NCBI RefSeq assembly: GCF_032118995.1
Contig: NC_092653.1
Coordinates: 21,905,202 to 21,969,201 of the forward strand
Direction: 5' to 3'
DNA length: 64,000 nucleotides
DNA from: Asterias amurensis
Lineage: Eukaryota; Echinodermata; Asteroidea; Forcipulatida; Asteriidae
The translations under genes and the position numbers were made by a program. Shown piece by piece: positions 11,625 through 23,006 of this stretch; positions within the stretch are counted from its first letter, which is position 1, and each line of letters opens with the position of its first letter. Below the pieces are notes generated by a model. The model was not told the origin of the DNA. It made no database searches and worked only from the letters and a program-made list of their open reading frames with translations.

Positions 11625-11996
11625 AAAGCCATTGGACCCTTTCGGTACAGGAAAAAAAGAAGAAAGTTCACAGATTTACAAATAATTTACAGGGTTTACA
11701 GAAGGTAATGGTGAAAGACTTCTCTTGAAATATTAGTCCATGAAATGCTTTACTTTTTGAGAAAACGGTAAAACAATATAAATTCTCGTTAACGAGAATT
11801 ACGGACTTGTTATAAACACATGTCATGGCACGGCGAAACGCGCGAAAACAGGAGTGGGTTTTCCCGTTATTTTCTCCCGACTCCGATGTCCGATTGAGCC
11901 TAAATTACCACAGGATTGTTATTTTATATATAAGTTGTGATACACGAAGTGTGGGACTTGGACAATACTGTTTACCGAAAGTGTATAATGGCTTTA
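11625..11996. mobile_element. Family C MITE
   Basis: Complete copy (AAAGCCATTGGACCCTTTCGG to ATGGCTTTA), TTAA-flanked, with the CTCGTTAACGAGAATTACGG palindrome in the centre. Confidence 0.85.
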
Positions 11997-12010
11997 AATG
12001 AACTTGCATT

Positions 12011-12059
12011 GAAGGTGCAGCCCATACTTTAGTCCCTACAAAGTATGAGCTGCACCTTT
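12011..12059. repeat. Short perfect-looking hairpin
   Basis: AAGGTGCAGCCCATACTTT pairs with AAAGTATGAGCTGCACCTT around an eight- to ten-base loop; one G-U-type mismatch. It is too short for a usual animal pre-miRNA and is more likely a mini foldback. Confidence 0.5.
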
Positions 12060-12165
12060 AGTTAAGATAACACAATGAACTTGAGGAATGGTATACAATT
12101 GGTTTACTTTCTCTATGTCCAACCAGATTAAAGGGTTGAGCGAAATGTGGAAGCTCTATCACAAA

Positions 12166-12643
12166 GGGCCCAATTTCATAAAGACTGTTAACACAACACT
12201 TTGTGCTAAGCACAGAAAAGTATTGCTTAGCAGAAACAGGTTACCAGCCAAAATTGCATTTAGATTGCACTGTTGTGACAGGTGCCCAACTGAATGTTTG
12301 CTAAGCAAAGAATTTGTCAAGCTTAAAATCCACTTGTTAGTCAAACTACATGTAGCTAATTTCTCTTTGAAAGTCATGTTGTTAGAAGGAACCTAAGAAG
12401 CTTGTTCTTTGCCCAATATTATAAAGCTGTCTAGCAAAATTACTGCTTGACAAATTTCGTTGCTAAGCAGAATTTGAGTGGGCTCCAGTCACAATAATGT
12501 AAACCTAATGCAACTTTGGCTGGTCACAACAATGTAAACCTAATGTAACTTTGGCTGGTAATCTGTTTCTGTTAAGCAGTATTTTTTTTTTTTTTTTGCT
12601 TAGCAAGTTTTTGTGCTTTAAAAGCTCTAGAAAATTGAGCCCT
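12166..12643. mobile_element. Family D elements, compound
   Basis: Starts GGGCCCAATTTCATAAAG and ends CTCTAGAAAATTGAGCCC. Internal GCTTAGCA and ACCAGCCAAA motifs recur, and TAATGTAACTTTGGCTGGT is directly doubled near 12495-12560. Probably two overlapping copies. Confidence 0.6.
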
Positions 12644-13095
12644 GACCCAGTACTACGGTAGAATATTTTTCAGATCACTCCAGTTATTTCACATGTTCAT
12701 TTTTATACGACATGTGTTTCTTGAAAATGAATAAGTGAATATGAAAAATCACTCCTGGTGCATTTCTTGTATCCAGACTATGGAAACAGTTAATTATCCA
12801 TTGATCCATTTCCATTACACACATGTATTTTATACACTTGATTCTTTTGCAAAAACATTTCAGCGCAGGAATTCCCAGGATGTTTGGTCCCAATACAATC
12901 GTTCATTCAATTAAATCTGTCAGACAAGAAGGTAACTGAAAAGAAACATGATTGTGAGCATCAGTTTGCATTGCGGTGAGAAAAATTTCTTTAAAAAACA
13001 ACTTGTTTGGCTCTGAACTACTCAGATGTTTGTTTTCAAGTGAGACTGATTGATTACTTGATCTGTAAAAGGTGTGATAATTAGCACATTAGCTT
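12644..13095. other. Intergenic, nothing recognised
   Basis: No supported gene or repeat. Confidence 0.45.
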
Positions 13096-13481
13096 AAAGG
13101 CAGTGGACACTATTGGTAATTACTCAAAATAATTATTAGCATAAAACTTTATTTTGTAACGAGTAATGGGGAGAGGTTGATGGTACAAAACATTGTGAGA
13201 AACAGCTCCCTCTGAAGTGGAGTAGTTTTCGAGAAAGAAGTAATTTTCCATGAATTTGATTTCAAGACCTAAAGTTTAGAATTTGAGGTCTCGAAATCAA
13301 GCATCTGAAAGCACACAAATTGTGTGACAAGGGTGATTTTTTCTTTTATAGTTATCTCGCAACTCCGACGACCAATCGAGCTCAAATTTGCACAGGTTTG
13401 ATATTTTATGCATATAATGTTGAGATACAGCAAGTAAGAAGACTGGTCTTTGAAAATTACCAATAGTGTCCACTGCCTTTA
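13096..13481 (+). mobile_element. Family A MITE
   Basis: Complete copy with TTAA at each end and both terminal inverted repeats; one of the best representatives. Confidence 0.9.
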
Positions 13482-13484
13482 AAA

Positions 13485-13826
13485 GCAAATTATACTTCTG
13501 GTAATTACTCTTCAAGTTGATGACCATAAAAACTTTGAAGAGCTGTTGATTCTATGAAACATTGTGAGAATCGACTCCCTTAGTGTAGTTTTGGAGAAAA
13601 GGGGAAATTTCACCCCCCAAAAACTAAATCTGAGAAAGCCTCTTCCAGCATGAACATATTTTGTAACAATGGTGTTTTGTTTTAACTCATTATCTTTTTA
13701 CAAATACATGTTTAGTGACAAATGGAGCCCAGTTTTTAATACTTATTTTATGTATGTTGGGATTTTGGAATACATCAAGTGAAGATAATTGTTTTTTTCA
13801 CACAACCAAAAGTATACCCTGCCTTT
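13485..13826 (+). mobile_element. Family A MITE, diverged
   Basis: Follows directly after a young copy. Keeps GGTAATTACTCTTCAAG, GAGAATCGACTCCCTTAG and AAGTATACCCTGCCTTTA. Confidence 0.65.
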
Positions 13827-14169
13827 AAAGGTGATTTTGTTTTTCACAACGAGCTAGTCTGATCTTAACTACAAGTCACTCTTAGCAATTTGCTAAGCGA
13901 ATTGTGCCGTCACAACACAAATCACTATGGTAGGTAATATTGACAAACTTTACATGTGTATCTGAACTAAGCTTGATACTGTATGAATATTCATTGCTAT
14001 TCCAATGGACATCATTCAAATTTACCAGTTTTCCATAAACACTTGTTACAAACTATGCTGTTAAAGTCACATCACCGTCTGACAATAGTAGGCCTATGTT
14101 GTTCATATTTTTGAGGGAAAAGGACAGGTAAATGAGAGTCTAACTTCGACACAGTTTTGTAATAATGAC

Positions 14170-14325
14170 AACTATCATGTTACAGAAAACCACACCCCAA
14201 TTAATATTTTCAATTGCATTTGGTGTAATTCAGTTACAGAAACCATACCCCAATTTTAGTTTTTAGTTGCATTTTTTTGTAATTCAGTCACAGAAAACCA
14301 TACCCCGAATTAAGTTTTTAATTTT
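14170..14325 (+). repeat. Three-copy repeat of about 60 bp
   Basis: ACAGAAA(A)CCATACCCCAATT, followed by TTTTTAGTTGCATTT and GTAATTCAGT, occurs three times in order. Confidence 0.6.
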
Positions 14326-14518
14326 CCATTCTAATAAATCCATCACCAATTCGATTTAAGAATAAGCACATTGCATTATTTTACAACAGGCTGCTTACCA
14401 CCCCCCCCTCCCCCAAAAAAGACATACATGTAATGATGGCAAACAATTTGTAAAAATTTGCAAAACAAGTTTTGTTTGTTATTCAATCCAAACCACAAGC
14501 ACTTCTTTGCTTGAATTT

Positions 14519-14906
14519 TAAAGGAACACTTTGCCTTGGATCGGTCGAGTTGGTCTTTGAAAAGCGTTTGTAACCGTTTATTATAAAATGCAAATGATTA
14601 GAAGGATATTTTAAAAGTAGAATATAATGATCCACACAAGTATCACCCGAAATTGCGTGGTTTTCCTTTTACCTCGTCGACAAACACGATCGGCCATTTA
14701 TGGGAGTCAATTTTTTGACTCCCATAAATGGCCGACCGTGTTAGTTCGCAAAGTATAAGGAAAACCACGCAATTTCGCGGCAAATGTGTGTGGATCATTG
14801 TATTCTACTTTCAAAACATCTTTCTAATCATATGCATTTTATAACAAACGGTTACAAACGCTTTTCAAAGACCAACTCGACCGATCCAAGGCAACGTGTT
14901 CCTTTA
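14519..14906. mobile_element. Family B foldback MITE
   Basis: TTAA-flanked and near-palindromic; the centre reads GGGAGTCAATTTTTTGACTCCC. The arms pair almost base for base over about 185 bp. Confidence 0.9.
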
Positions 14907-14983
14907 AAACATTCTTCAGTGGTCCACAGGTCTTGCATTTAAGTACAGAAAGTAGCTAATCAAAATTACAAAACAAAATTATG

Positions 14984-15114
14984 CTCACCAGGAATCAGGT
15001 TACCAGCCAAATTATCATGTCAACTGTACAATTTGTGACTGGTATCCTGCTCATTTCTGCTAGAAATTTGTTAAGCAATTTCTTCTGCTGAAAGCAATTC
15101 TATGAAACTGACCC
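14984..15114. mobile_element. Family D element fragment
   Basis: GGAATCAGGTTACCAGCC and CAATTCTATGAAACTGACCC recall the family D interior and end; the first end is missing. Confidence 0.4.
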
Positions 15115-15389
15115 ATGTGCTTTATCTATGTAGTGGTCCCATGGGTATAATATATTTCAAGCCCTGTATTTGTAAACTTTGTAAACAAACAAAATGCACT
15201 CTCCACAAAAGGGTCCTTAAATCTTTCGGTTCAAATTAAATGAATACAGCCAGCATTGGTCCATTAAAAAAAAAAAGATTTTGAATTTATTTAGAATTTT
15301 ATAAATGTATTGAAGCATTGTAAAATGTTGACACCTTATATCCATCTAACCCCATTTTGTTTATCTTTTTTAAACACCTGACAGCTCTT

Positions 15390-15736
15390 AAAGGCACTGG
15401 ACACTATTGGTAACTAGCTACTCAAAATAATTGTTAGCAGAAAACTTTACTTCGTAACGAGTAATGGGGAGATGTTGATAGTATGAAACTTTGTGAGAAA
15501 CGGCTCCCTTGGAAGTAACGTAGTTTTTTTAGAAAAATTAGTGTTCCACTAAAATATTTGAATTTGATTTTAAGACATCCCGAAATCAAGCATATTGTTT
15601 CTTTCATTATTATCTCGCAACTTCAATGACCAACTGAGTTCAAATTTTCACAGGTTTGTTTTTTTATGCATAATGTTGAGATACAGCAAGTGAGAAGACT
15701 GGTGTTTGCCAATTACCAATAGTGTCCAGTGTCTTC
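15390..15736 (+). mobile_element. Family A MITE downstream of GXYLT1
   Basis: Runs from AAGGCACTGGACACTATTGG to AATAGTGTCCAGTGTCTT; the central inverted repeat is deleted. It ends 68 bp from the GXYLT1 stop, so it probably lies in or next to that 3' UTR. Confidence 0.85.
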
Positions 15737-15803
15737 AAACCATGACACATTGAAGTACCTTTTAATACAAAATTTACACACACATTAAGTACTTTAGAGA
15801 AAA

Positions 15804-17591
15804 TTAAGGATGATAACTGCTCTGTTGCAATGTTGAAATCACAGGATGCTGTAATGCCTTAGTGCAGTACATAGTTGCAACATCTTGTTGCAGAAACCGC
15901 TGACGCAATGGCTGTATTAGTCCAGAGTTAAGATCAGCCCCAAAAGGATAGTCCCTAAATGCTTCGTAAATGACTCGAAATGGACGCTGTTTGTCGTTGT
16001 GGTATACGCCCCTGTTACCATGGATAACTGCCACGCCCTCTGTCGTTATGCGCTGGCAGTTCAAAGAATACATACAGTGATCGGGGCGAATGTTCCACTC
16101 ACACGGGTAGACGTAAACCAACTCCGGGTGGAAATGAAACAATATATTGATGAGGTCTTGGTCCCCCCAAGTGATTTTAGTTTTATACTCTCTGTAGATC
16201 GGGAGAATCTTTGCCGACCATCCAAATGTCCGCATCCTTGTTAAGTTCATCAACATGACGCCGGAGTTCAGTCCCGTTGCGCCGTGGTAAGGATGCCTTG
16301 CGAAGCGGTTATACCAACCAATGTTGGTTATTTCATGCTCGGGGGTCAGTGCTGCTAGCTGTGTTGAATTGAACTTCTTGAAGAAACTCCAGATATATTG
16401 CAATGGCTTGATGAATAAGATGTCGGTGTCCACATACAGCAGAGCGTCTGTGTCGGTTAAGAGATCCGGTAGAAATAATCTCTGCGTGGCGCACTTTTTA
16501 AACATTTTCTTCCACTCTTCAAAATTTTCACCGGGAGGGAAAGAAATTGGGTGAATCTTGAAAGAAATTCTATTCTGGAAGGAGGCGGGCCATGACTTGA
16601 TCTTGCCAGCGATGTCTGCATGTAGGTCGTCCTCAGCAAAAATGTGAAAGTGTATCGGCATTGGGGTTAGTATTGCTGCAGATTTGAGCATGACCAATGC
16701 TTCGTCTGTTCGATCACCACATACTACCACTGCTAACACCATCTTTCCTTTAACCGATGGTGCTATGTCACTGCCTGGATTTTGAATGTTTTGAGGGGCA
16801 GCGAGTGGGGCTTGTTGTTGCTTCTGTTGTTGCCCAGCGTTGAAAGCAGGAGGGTGGACATCTTTTGCTGGGGCAACCTGTTGATGCTGGGGTTGATTTG
16901 CTTGTGCGTTCTGCGGAATATTTACAGCTGGAGCGTGAACTTCCTTATGCAAAGCTTCATGCTTCACCATATTATTACTTTCACCAGGCACTGGTAGTAC
17001 CTCTTGATTGTTCTGCTGTTGGATTGGTTTGTTGACGCTATGATTTATCAGAGTCTTTCCTTGCACGGCAGCAGGCGGACCAACATGTTTAACTTTAACA
17101 GGCTGTAGACGGATTGGTGCTTCAAAACCTTTTCGATTTATATCACTATGGTGGTTATCGCTATCAGGTTTTCCATCATGAAGGGCATCGCCTTTTAAGT
17201 GTGCGACCACAGCAGGCTGGTGGTTTTCAATAGGAACATCCGCACTCAATTTGTGACCTCCTTTTGGGTTGGTACTATCTTTAACCGATTCAATGTTCGT
17301 TTTTTTGTTACTGCCAACAAAACTATCTGAATTCCCAATTACCTTTTCCACGGCCACTGGTTGCACGGGATGCACTGGATGGGGTTGCTGCTTTAAATGT
17401 AAAGGCTCCCGCAAATGGCCTCCCCCATCACCATCATTGACATTCCTGATTTCAGGTGCGACACGAACTCCCCCGGTGTTTTTGTTACTGGTTGCCTCTT
17501 CATAGTAAAATCCACACAACATTCCTAAACTGAAGACCGAAATCACGAATAGGATGTTCAGGAGTTTGCCACACCGGCGACCCCGCATCAT
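15804..17591 (-). CDS. GXYLT1: Glucoside xylosyltransferase 1-like (GT8 family), single exon
   Basis: Type II Golgi/ER glycosyltransferase. Family members add alpha-1,3-xylose to O-linked glucose on EGF repeats of Notch. The reading frame is open further upstream to 17660, but that codon is GTG; the first in-frame ATGs are two adjacent ones at 17591, giving 595 aa. Numbering from there: a basic start, a membrane anchor at about residues 10-30, a long Gln/Pro/His/Asn-rich stem to about 280, then the GT8 domain. Visible motifs are the metal-binding DTD (YVDTDILF, 388-390), GLNSGVMLMNL (440-450), WGDQDLINI (475-483), CEWNIRPDHC (497-506) and HGN (524-526). Human GXYLT1/2 are about 440 aa, so the extra length is mostly stem. 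There is no intron in the coding region, whereas the vertebrate genes have several; an old retrocopy or lineage-specific intron loss is possible. Family call is firm; GXYLT1 versus GXYLT2 is not resolved. Confidence 0.92.
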   Translation of the reverse strand: MMRGRRCGKLLNILFVISVFSLGMLCGFYYEEATSNKNTGGVRVAPEIRNVNDGDGGGHLREPLHLKQQPHPVHPVQPVAVEKVIGNSDSFVGSNKKTNIESVKDSTNPKGGHKLSADVPIENHQPAVVAHLKGDALHDGKPDSDNHHSDINRKGFEAPIRLQPVKVKHVGPPAAVQGKTLINHSVNKPIQQQNNQEVLPVPGESNNMVKHEALHKEVHAPAVNIPQNAQANQPQHQQVAPAKDVHPPAFNAGQQQKQQQAPLAAPQNIQNPGSDIAPSVKGKMVLAVVVCGDRTDEALVMLKSAAILTPMPIHFHIFAEDDLHADIAGKIKSWPASFQNRISFKIHPISFPPGENFEEWKKMFKKCATQRLFLPDLLTDTDALLYVDTDILFIKPLQYIWSFFKKFNSTQLAALTPEHEITNIGWYNRFARHPYHGATGLNSGVMLMNLTRMRTFGWSAKILPIYREYKTKITWGDQDLINILFHFHPELVYVYPCEWNIRPDHCMYSLNCQRITTEGVAVIHGNRGVYHNDKQRPFRVIYEAFRDYPFGADLNSGLIQPLRQRFLQQDVATMYCTKALQHPVISTLQQSSYHP

Positions 17592-19800
17592 GGCAGCAGT
17601 GGTAGGTAGCACTTCGCTACGTTCAGTGGAGACACTTGTGCGATGAGCAAACTGCAACACTTGTTAGTTAGTACCTTGCGTAAAAATGAAACCCTAACAC
17701 AGAAACGCCGTGTCCTCGTGAAACGAGAGTTACGTACCCATACACACCGTGCATACACTGTTATCAGATGAGTGTCCTGACTGTGTGTGATACCCTGTAT
17801 TAAGGCTACCGGCTTGCCGATCGACCTGACACGTTTACAATGTCCTTCGGGGGGATTGGCTCCCCCTATTCATCAAACAAAAGTCGAACTCAGCATTACT
17901 AACCATCCATCCGTAAACATTCTGGTCTCACGTGTGAGAAAAATCCAAGCTCTCATCGTACTGCGGTGTTCATGAGGAAATGATTGCACTGCAAAAAATG
18001 TGTACACACAGAGAGCTCGAGGAGGAAGCTTGATAGATGTTAGCGGAGATTATGTTAACGCCCTCTGTTGACAGATCGGAGCTTTCCGATCCGCACCGGA
18101 TGTTAGCCGTGGAATAACTTTTAGATGCTTTTCCTGTGTATTTATTGTTTTTTTGTGTTAATGTCTAGTTATTTTATTGCTGTGTGATATCACTGTATAC
18201 TTAATAGGCTTTAACGAGTCTGTGAACTTTTGCAATTCTAGAGCAGTGTCAAAGACCATTTTTTTGTTACAATTATTATATTTTTTTTAAACCAACCTTG
18301 CGTGCAATGGCATTAGTCACAAACATGGATTCGTTTCGATTTGTTCTGACTGCGAAGCCAATGATGCTCAGATCAGAGAACTTAGCGAACTTTTAAAATC
18401 ACTTTTTCCACTTCAGAGGAAATAATATTCTTACTTTTCTTATTGGAAAATAACCGACCAAACGAGCTAACATTGTGGCTTGAGTGCGTCTTCTTGTTAT
18501 GATAGAGAGTGACAGTTTATCAATATCCTAATCTAATTGGACTCTTGAGCGCGTCACAGGCCAGCTGCACACCCGTAGTTTAGGCTGAGTGGCCGGTAGT
18601 AGTACACCGACCGGCGCCGGCCAATGCTAGCAACATACCGCGGACTGTGAACCACAGATACACCCAAAACTTGACGGCGGATTTATAAAGGATGCATTTA
18701 TCAGTTCTCACAGGACATATGACCAGGTGACTCATCAAGGAACGGTTGTGGCCGATTCCCTTTTTTTGTGACCATCAGAAGGTTTGAAACTAACTGCCCA
18801 TAACGCAGAGGTCTCAAACGGTTGGGTTTTGTGAGTGTTTCATGGGATAACACATGATGCAGGATAGCCCATGCAGGAAGTAGTTTCATGGAGGTAGAAG
18901 TAGGTTGGACCACCAAATACCACTTGGACTTGGAGAGGTTCTGAAATATTATAGCCTATAATATTTTACTCAATCCAACTGTGTGTAATGGGTCACAGAA
19001 CTTCACTGTCTGGGTTATTTATACGTAGCTCTGTTATTAATACTTGACCTTTTAATAACTTTAGTCAAGTGAAGTTGGGTCATTAATTGACAAAAAGATC
19101 AGAGCTGTCAATCATACAGACGACGACGTAACCACGAGCCAGTTGCCATAACTTGGTACTTTCAAATGTCAAAAGCAAGTTCTATGATCCATATGCTGTG
19201 ACGATCGAGAGCTATTACTGAGCACGTACCTGAGTCCATTAGTGGGTTTTTCTGTAAGATAGAAAAGGACAACAACAATTGGTAGGGCCTATACACATGG
19301 TTAAAATAGAAGTCCTTTTTTAAGCACCAATGCTTAATAATATAATTTTTTAAAGTTCCGCAGCCTTTGCGTCATTTTTCTATATAATTCTATGTGTTTA
19401 CTCATCTTCGAGCTCAGAGCCCTTCGAGCAACGACCCGTCACTAATAAAATTCCGAAAGCAGCCATTTTGTGGAAATGGGTCCTACATTTCGAACGAGGA
19501 TCTCAGCATAACAAATTAATACAAAGAAATGTTTACAGTCCAAACAATAATAAGTTATTATTAATGCAATTCTGACCATCGACAATCTGACAATAATAAT
19601 AATAATAATAGGGCGAGGCCATTGAACGTGAACCTGGAGCCTCAGCATTGAAAGCATTGTGATTTGTTTTTATTTGTCAACATCAACAGTGTACTAAATC
19701 CTCTTGATGGTGGACATGCATTGTCTTTTTGTTTGTTGAGGAAGCTTGTTTGACAGGAATCATAAACATTTCTCAATTTTGGTATGTTTTTTTTCTTGCA
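17592..19800. other. GXYLT1 upstream region and intergenic DNA
   Basis: The first several hundred bases must hold the GXYLT1 5' leader. TGTTGCAG just above the ATG on the minus strand could be an acceptor for a 5' UTR intron. CCCTCTGTTGACAGATCGG at 18061 matches a motif seen in repeats at 32740 and 33297. An AAT microsatellite lies at 19590-19610. No further gene seen. Confidence 0.4.
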
Positions 19801-19801
19801 G

Positions 19802-19908
19802 ACCCGTCGAGGCAATCACCCAAGAAAGGTCAAATCTAAAACTGCCTCACGTGACACTAGTGGCTGGCTGCCATGGAGGTGATACACAAGACATAACAAC
19901 TCAAACAG
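19802..19908 (+). other. Candidate orphan exon
   Basis: A strong acceptor (long T-run, then CTTGCAG ending at 19801) and a consensus donor (CAG/GTTAGT at 19909) frame 107 bp with one open frame in phase 1. It reads PVEAITQERSNLKLPHVT, then LVAGCHGGDTQDITTQT. I do not recognise the peptide, and no partner exon is visible on either side. It could be a coding or non-coding exon of an unidentified gene in the GXYLT1-RWDD4 gap, or chance. Confidence 0.25.
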
Positions 19909-20349
19909 GTTAGTTTGGGCATCGCGCTCGCTCTGCAACGAATCCGTGTGGGGTGAAAATGGCATTCTGCGCAGCGTACACTTAGCGCGATCTCATGATC
20001 TAGGATAATACTTAAATTGCCCGGATATGATTTTCAATTTAGAAGTCCAACAAAAGAGGCTTTTGGATTACAGTGTGGCAAGGAAACAAAAGCCAGACTG
20101 TCTCAATTACCAGGAAGTTCCTCTGAATCAAAGAAACAAAGGATGCGGTCTGGATCAAACCAATGACTGTAACTTGCGCTAAGTTCAACGGCCGGTGTGG
20201 CTGGAAATTCTGTTTCCCAGAGAGTCCACCGCCCCCCGCCCCCCCCCCAACACACACACAAAGTGGCGAACTGTGTAAAAACTTCTTCTGATAGCGCCCT
20301 CTTTTTAACCATACTCTTTCGGCCCATGTTAAGTTTCCTGTAGGGACAG

Positions 20350-20643
20350 ACATTGTGAGAAACGGCTCCCTCTGAAGTTACGTAGTTTAAAAAGAAAAAA
20401 AGTATTATTTTTCACTGAAGTAATATTTTGAAATTGACTTCGAGACCTCAGAATTAGATTTTGAGGTCCCGTAATCAAGCATCCACAGGGTGTTTTTACT
20501 TCCTTCCATTATTATCTCGCAACTTCGACGACCGGCAAAGTTAGTTCAAATTTTCACATGTTTGTTATTTTGTGCATGCTGAGAACACCAAGTGAGAATA
20601 CTGGTCTTTGACATTATTTTACCAAATGTGTACAGTGCCTTTA
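20350..20643 (+). mobile_element. Family A MITE, 5'-truncated
   Basis: Begins at CATTGTGAGAAACGGCTCCC and continues to TACAGTGCCTTTA; the first 90 bp of the family are absent. Confidence 0.8.
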
Positions 20644-21512
20644 ACGCACATTGGTGACAATACGCGAGCAGACGGAGCGGATAACTTAATTAATTGAGTC
20701 AAATCGAGACCATAATAAACTTTGAGTGAACTTTAGATGATTTTTTAGCACCATTGGGAATTCTGTATTTGACCCAGTGTGTATATTACTATAAGTTGCC
20801 ATTTCCCGCCGTGAATTGGCTGCAGGTGTTTGCTCCTGCCGTGAAGCTCACATTAAAACATGCAATAATGCAGTTAATATTAGTCAAAGTTAATAATGTT
20901 CAGTGGTTCCTATTTCTTTTATCAGGAAATAATAAAATTGACTCAACACCGTTGCCATGTTGTTTTTGCAGCTTCGGGTTTCTCTGTTTTTTTTTCTGAT
21001 CCGCAAGTCAAAATGGCACGGGTAGAATTGTGAAAATCTAACTTTATTAAACTGGTTAGTCCCACATGATATTATTAATTGTTGTGCTCACTGAAATTTC
21101 TTGTTGGAATAAGTGAACTATTACGATTTCTATTATTTTTCAACTCAACTCAAACGTACATTTGAACGGTACATTAAAAACAAAAATATATAAAGGAGTA
21201 ACCAATAAACAATTATGTTACACAGGATGATAAGATTATAACAAGGGTTGAGGGTTGTGCGGCTCCCCTCTCGACGTCGGCCCAGTGCAAACACACCTGG
21301 GCCGGTGTCCTGCCTCCTCTACTGCACTGGAACGCGTAAAAGTGATAACATAAACTTAGCAAACAACTTACTAACCATAATACGAAAATAACGAACCCAC
21401 TTAATTGCATTTAGGTAGTCATTCATTCCTGTTTCCTGTTTTTAAGATACTTGCGACGACTCGTGGCCCGCGCGTGAATTCCATTAAAGTGGGCTGAATG
21501 GGCTGGCAGTCA
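20644..21512. other. Intergenic, nothing recognised
   Basis: No gene or repeat family recognised; short frames only. Confidence 0.45.
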
Positions 21513-21764
21513 GGGCCCAATTGCATGGCTCTGCTTACCGTAAGCACAGAATCGGCGCTTACGGAAGCAGGAAGTTCTGTGCTTACGGCAAGCGTATTTC
21601 ACGGGTTAGCGGCGAATGTTGGCTTCTGCGCGTGCGTACTTCACACGTTTCTAGGCATTCTACGCTTACAAGGCTAGCGCAGAAATTCGGCGGTGGCATG
21701 TAAGCGGGGAATCGTGATCGTAAGCGCAGAATTCGGCGGTAAGCAGAGCCATCGAATTGGGCCG
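21513..21764. mobile_element. GC-richer inverted-repeat element related to family D ends
   Basis: Ends GGGCCCAATTGCATGGCTCT and inverse (AGAGCCATCGAATTGGGCC). The interior repeats GCTTACGG and AAGCGCAGAATTCGGCGG. It starts like family D but its interior is different, so it is listed separately (family H). Confidence 0.7.
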
Positions 21765-21774
21765 TCTCTTCATA

Positions 21775-21990
21775 TCCGGGCAATCTCGGCGGTCTAGTTG
21801 ACGGATAGACATAGCAAATGTCGTGGGTTCAAATCCCACTCGAGTAATAATTGTGTCTATAGATTGTTTTATACAGCACTTGGGATGGCCTACTGTGTAT
21901 ATGTACAGTGCTCGCATCGCATCGGCCGGGATAGAACTTATTATTCGTTATCCCCAATGCAAGTCCATACCTGTTCATGTTTTAATTAAT
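21775..21990 (+). mobile_element. Probable tRNA-derived SINE
   Basis: TCGGCGGTCTAGTTGACGG resembles a tRNA A box. GTCGTGGGTTCAAATCCCAC at 21819-21838 has a clear B box and T-arm stem. An unrelated body follows. The cloverleaf is incomplete, so a functional tRNA gene is unlikely. Confidence 0.5.
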
Positions 21991-23006
21991 AGTCAGACTA
22001 AGTTTTGCTGTTAGTTTTGTTGTTAATGAAAACAAGTTTTGGAATGAAAAAACCCAAAGACTTTCATCAAATGGGTGCCATAATGGCGTATTCTGGGTCT
22101 GTTAGTGTGATCCGCAATGAGTACATTGAAATCCCCTATGTACTATTAATATAGCCCATGTTGATTTCGAGGAAGAACTTTTAAGGCTGTTGGATAGATG
22201 GACTCATCATAAAGGTAGGCCTTCGACTAGGTAGGCCTCGGAGCAATAGACTATTGTTTATGGGTAGGCCTACTGTTTCAGTTGCCACCACACAACCACG
22301 CCCTCTTGGCGCTAGTGAAGTATGGGAGTGTTATTCTCACGTGATTGTGCCCCCGCCCCACACCATCCCCCATCCTGCATCCCCCATCCTGAATCCCCCA
22401 TGTATTAAAAGTAGTTTACTTCAAATTACACGCTTTATAAACTATTCTTGAACTCTGAAAAGTGAAGGGAAACTCGGCCGGGTCAATCGCTCTTGGCCGG
22501 AGGGACACTTCTCGTAAATCAACACGAGATTTCACCACAACAAGTTGGTCTGTGAAGCAGGATTCATTATGCCCAACTATAGTAGGGAGGCCCAATTGCA
22601 GTCACCGCAGTTCAGTGACCGAGTGCAAAGTGACAACGCGCTGGTGGTTGCTGTCCATTACTTTGCTTATTGCGGTGCTCAATTACATGTCATCATTGAA
22701 GTTGCAATAGCATCAGGTGTTCAATTTCATGATTGGGGTCTATTATTTGTCCCTTTTGCTATATTTTTCACTTGGTTTCCAAATTGATGTGCAATTTTGA
22801 CAATTTTGTAGCGGATTTAACTTTTTGACGCGTCCGGGTTTCAGACTATAGTTCCAATCGGAACCAGGTAAAAATAGACTGGTGACTTTCCTTACTGTCC
22901 TGCTGCCAGTGAATGGTCGACAAAAAGCACAGGCTAGAAATCGAAAGAAACAGTTTGGAGGAAAGTGTAAAGAAGTTGTGTTCTCACTCAAGTTTAGTGA
23001 GAAATC
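21991..23006. other. RWDD4 upstream region
   Basis: Holds the RWDD4 5' leader and promoter. Short repeats of GTAGGCCT (22213-22270) and CCCCCATCCTG (22365-22400) are present. No other gene. Confidence 0.4.

Noticed and set aside
21775-21860. Functional tRNA gene
   Set aside because: B box is good but no complete cloverleaf or acceptor stem; an unrelated body follows, as in a SINE. The same applies at 28352-28420 and 30210-30420.
22462-22787. Overlapping 80-aa ORFs before RWDD4 as an extra gene
   Set aside because: No domain, no splice partner; they lie in the expected promoter and leader region of RWDD4.
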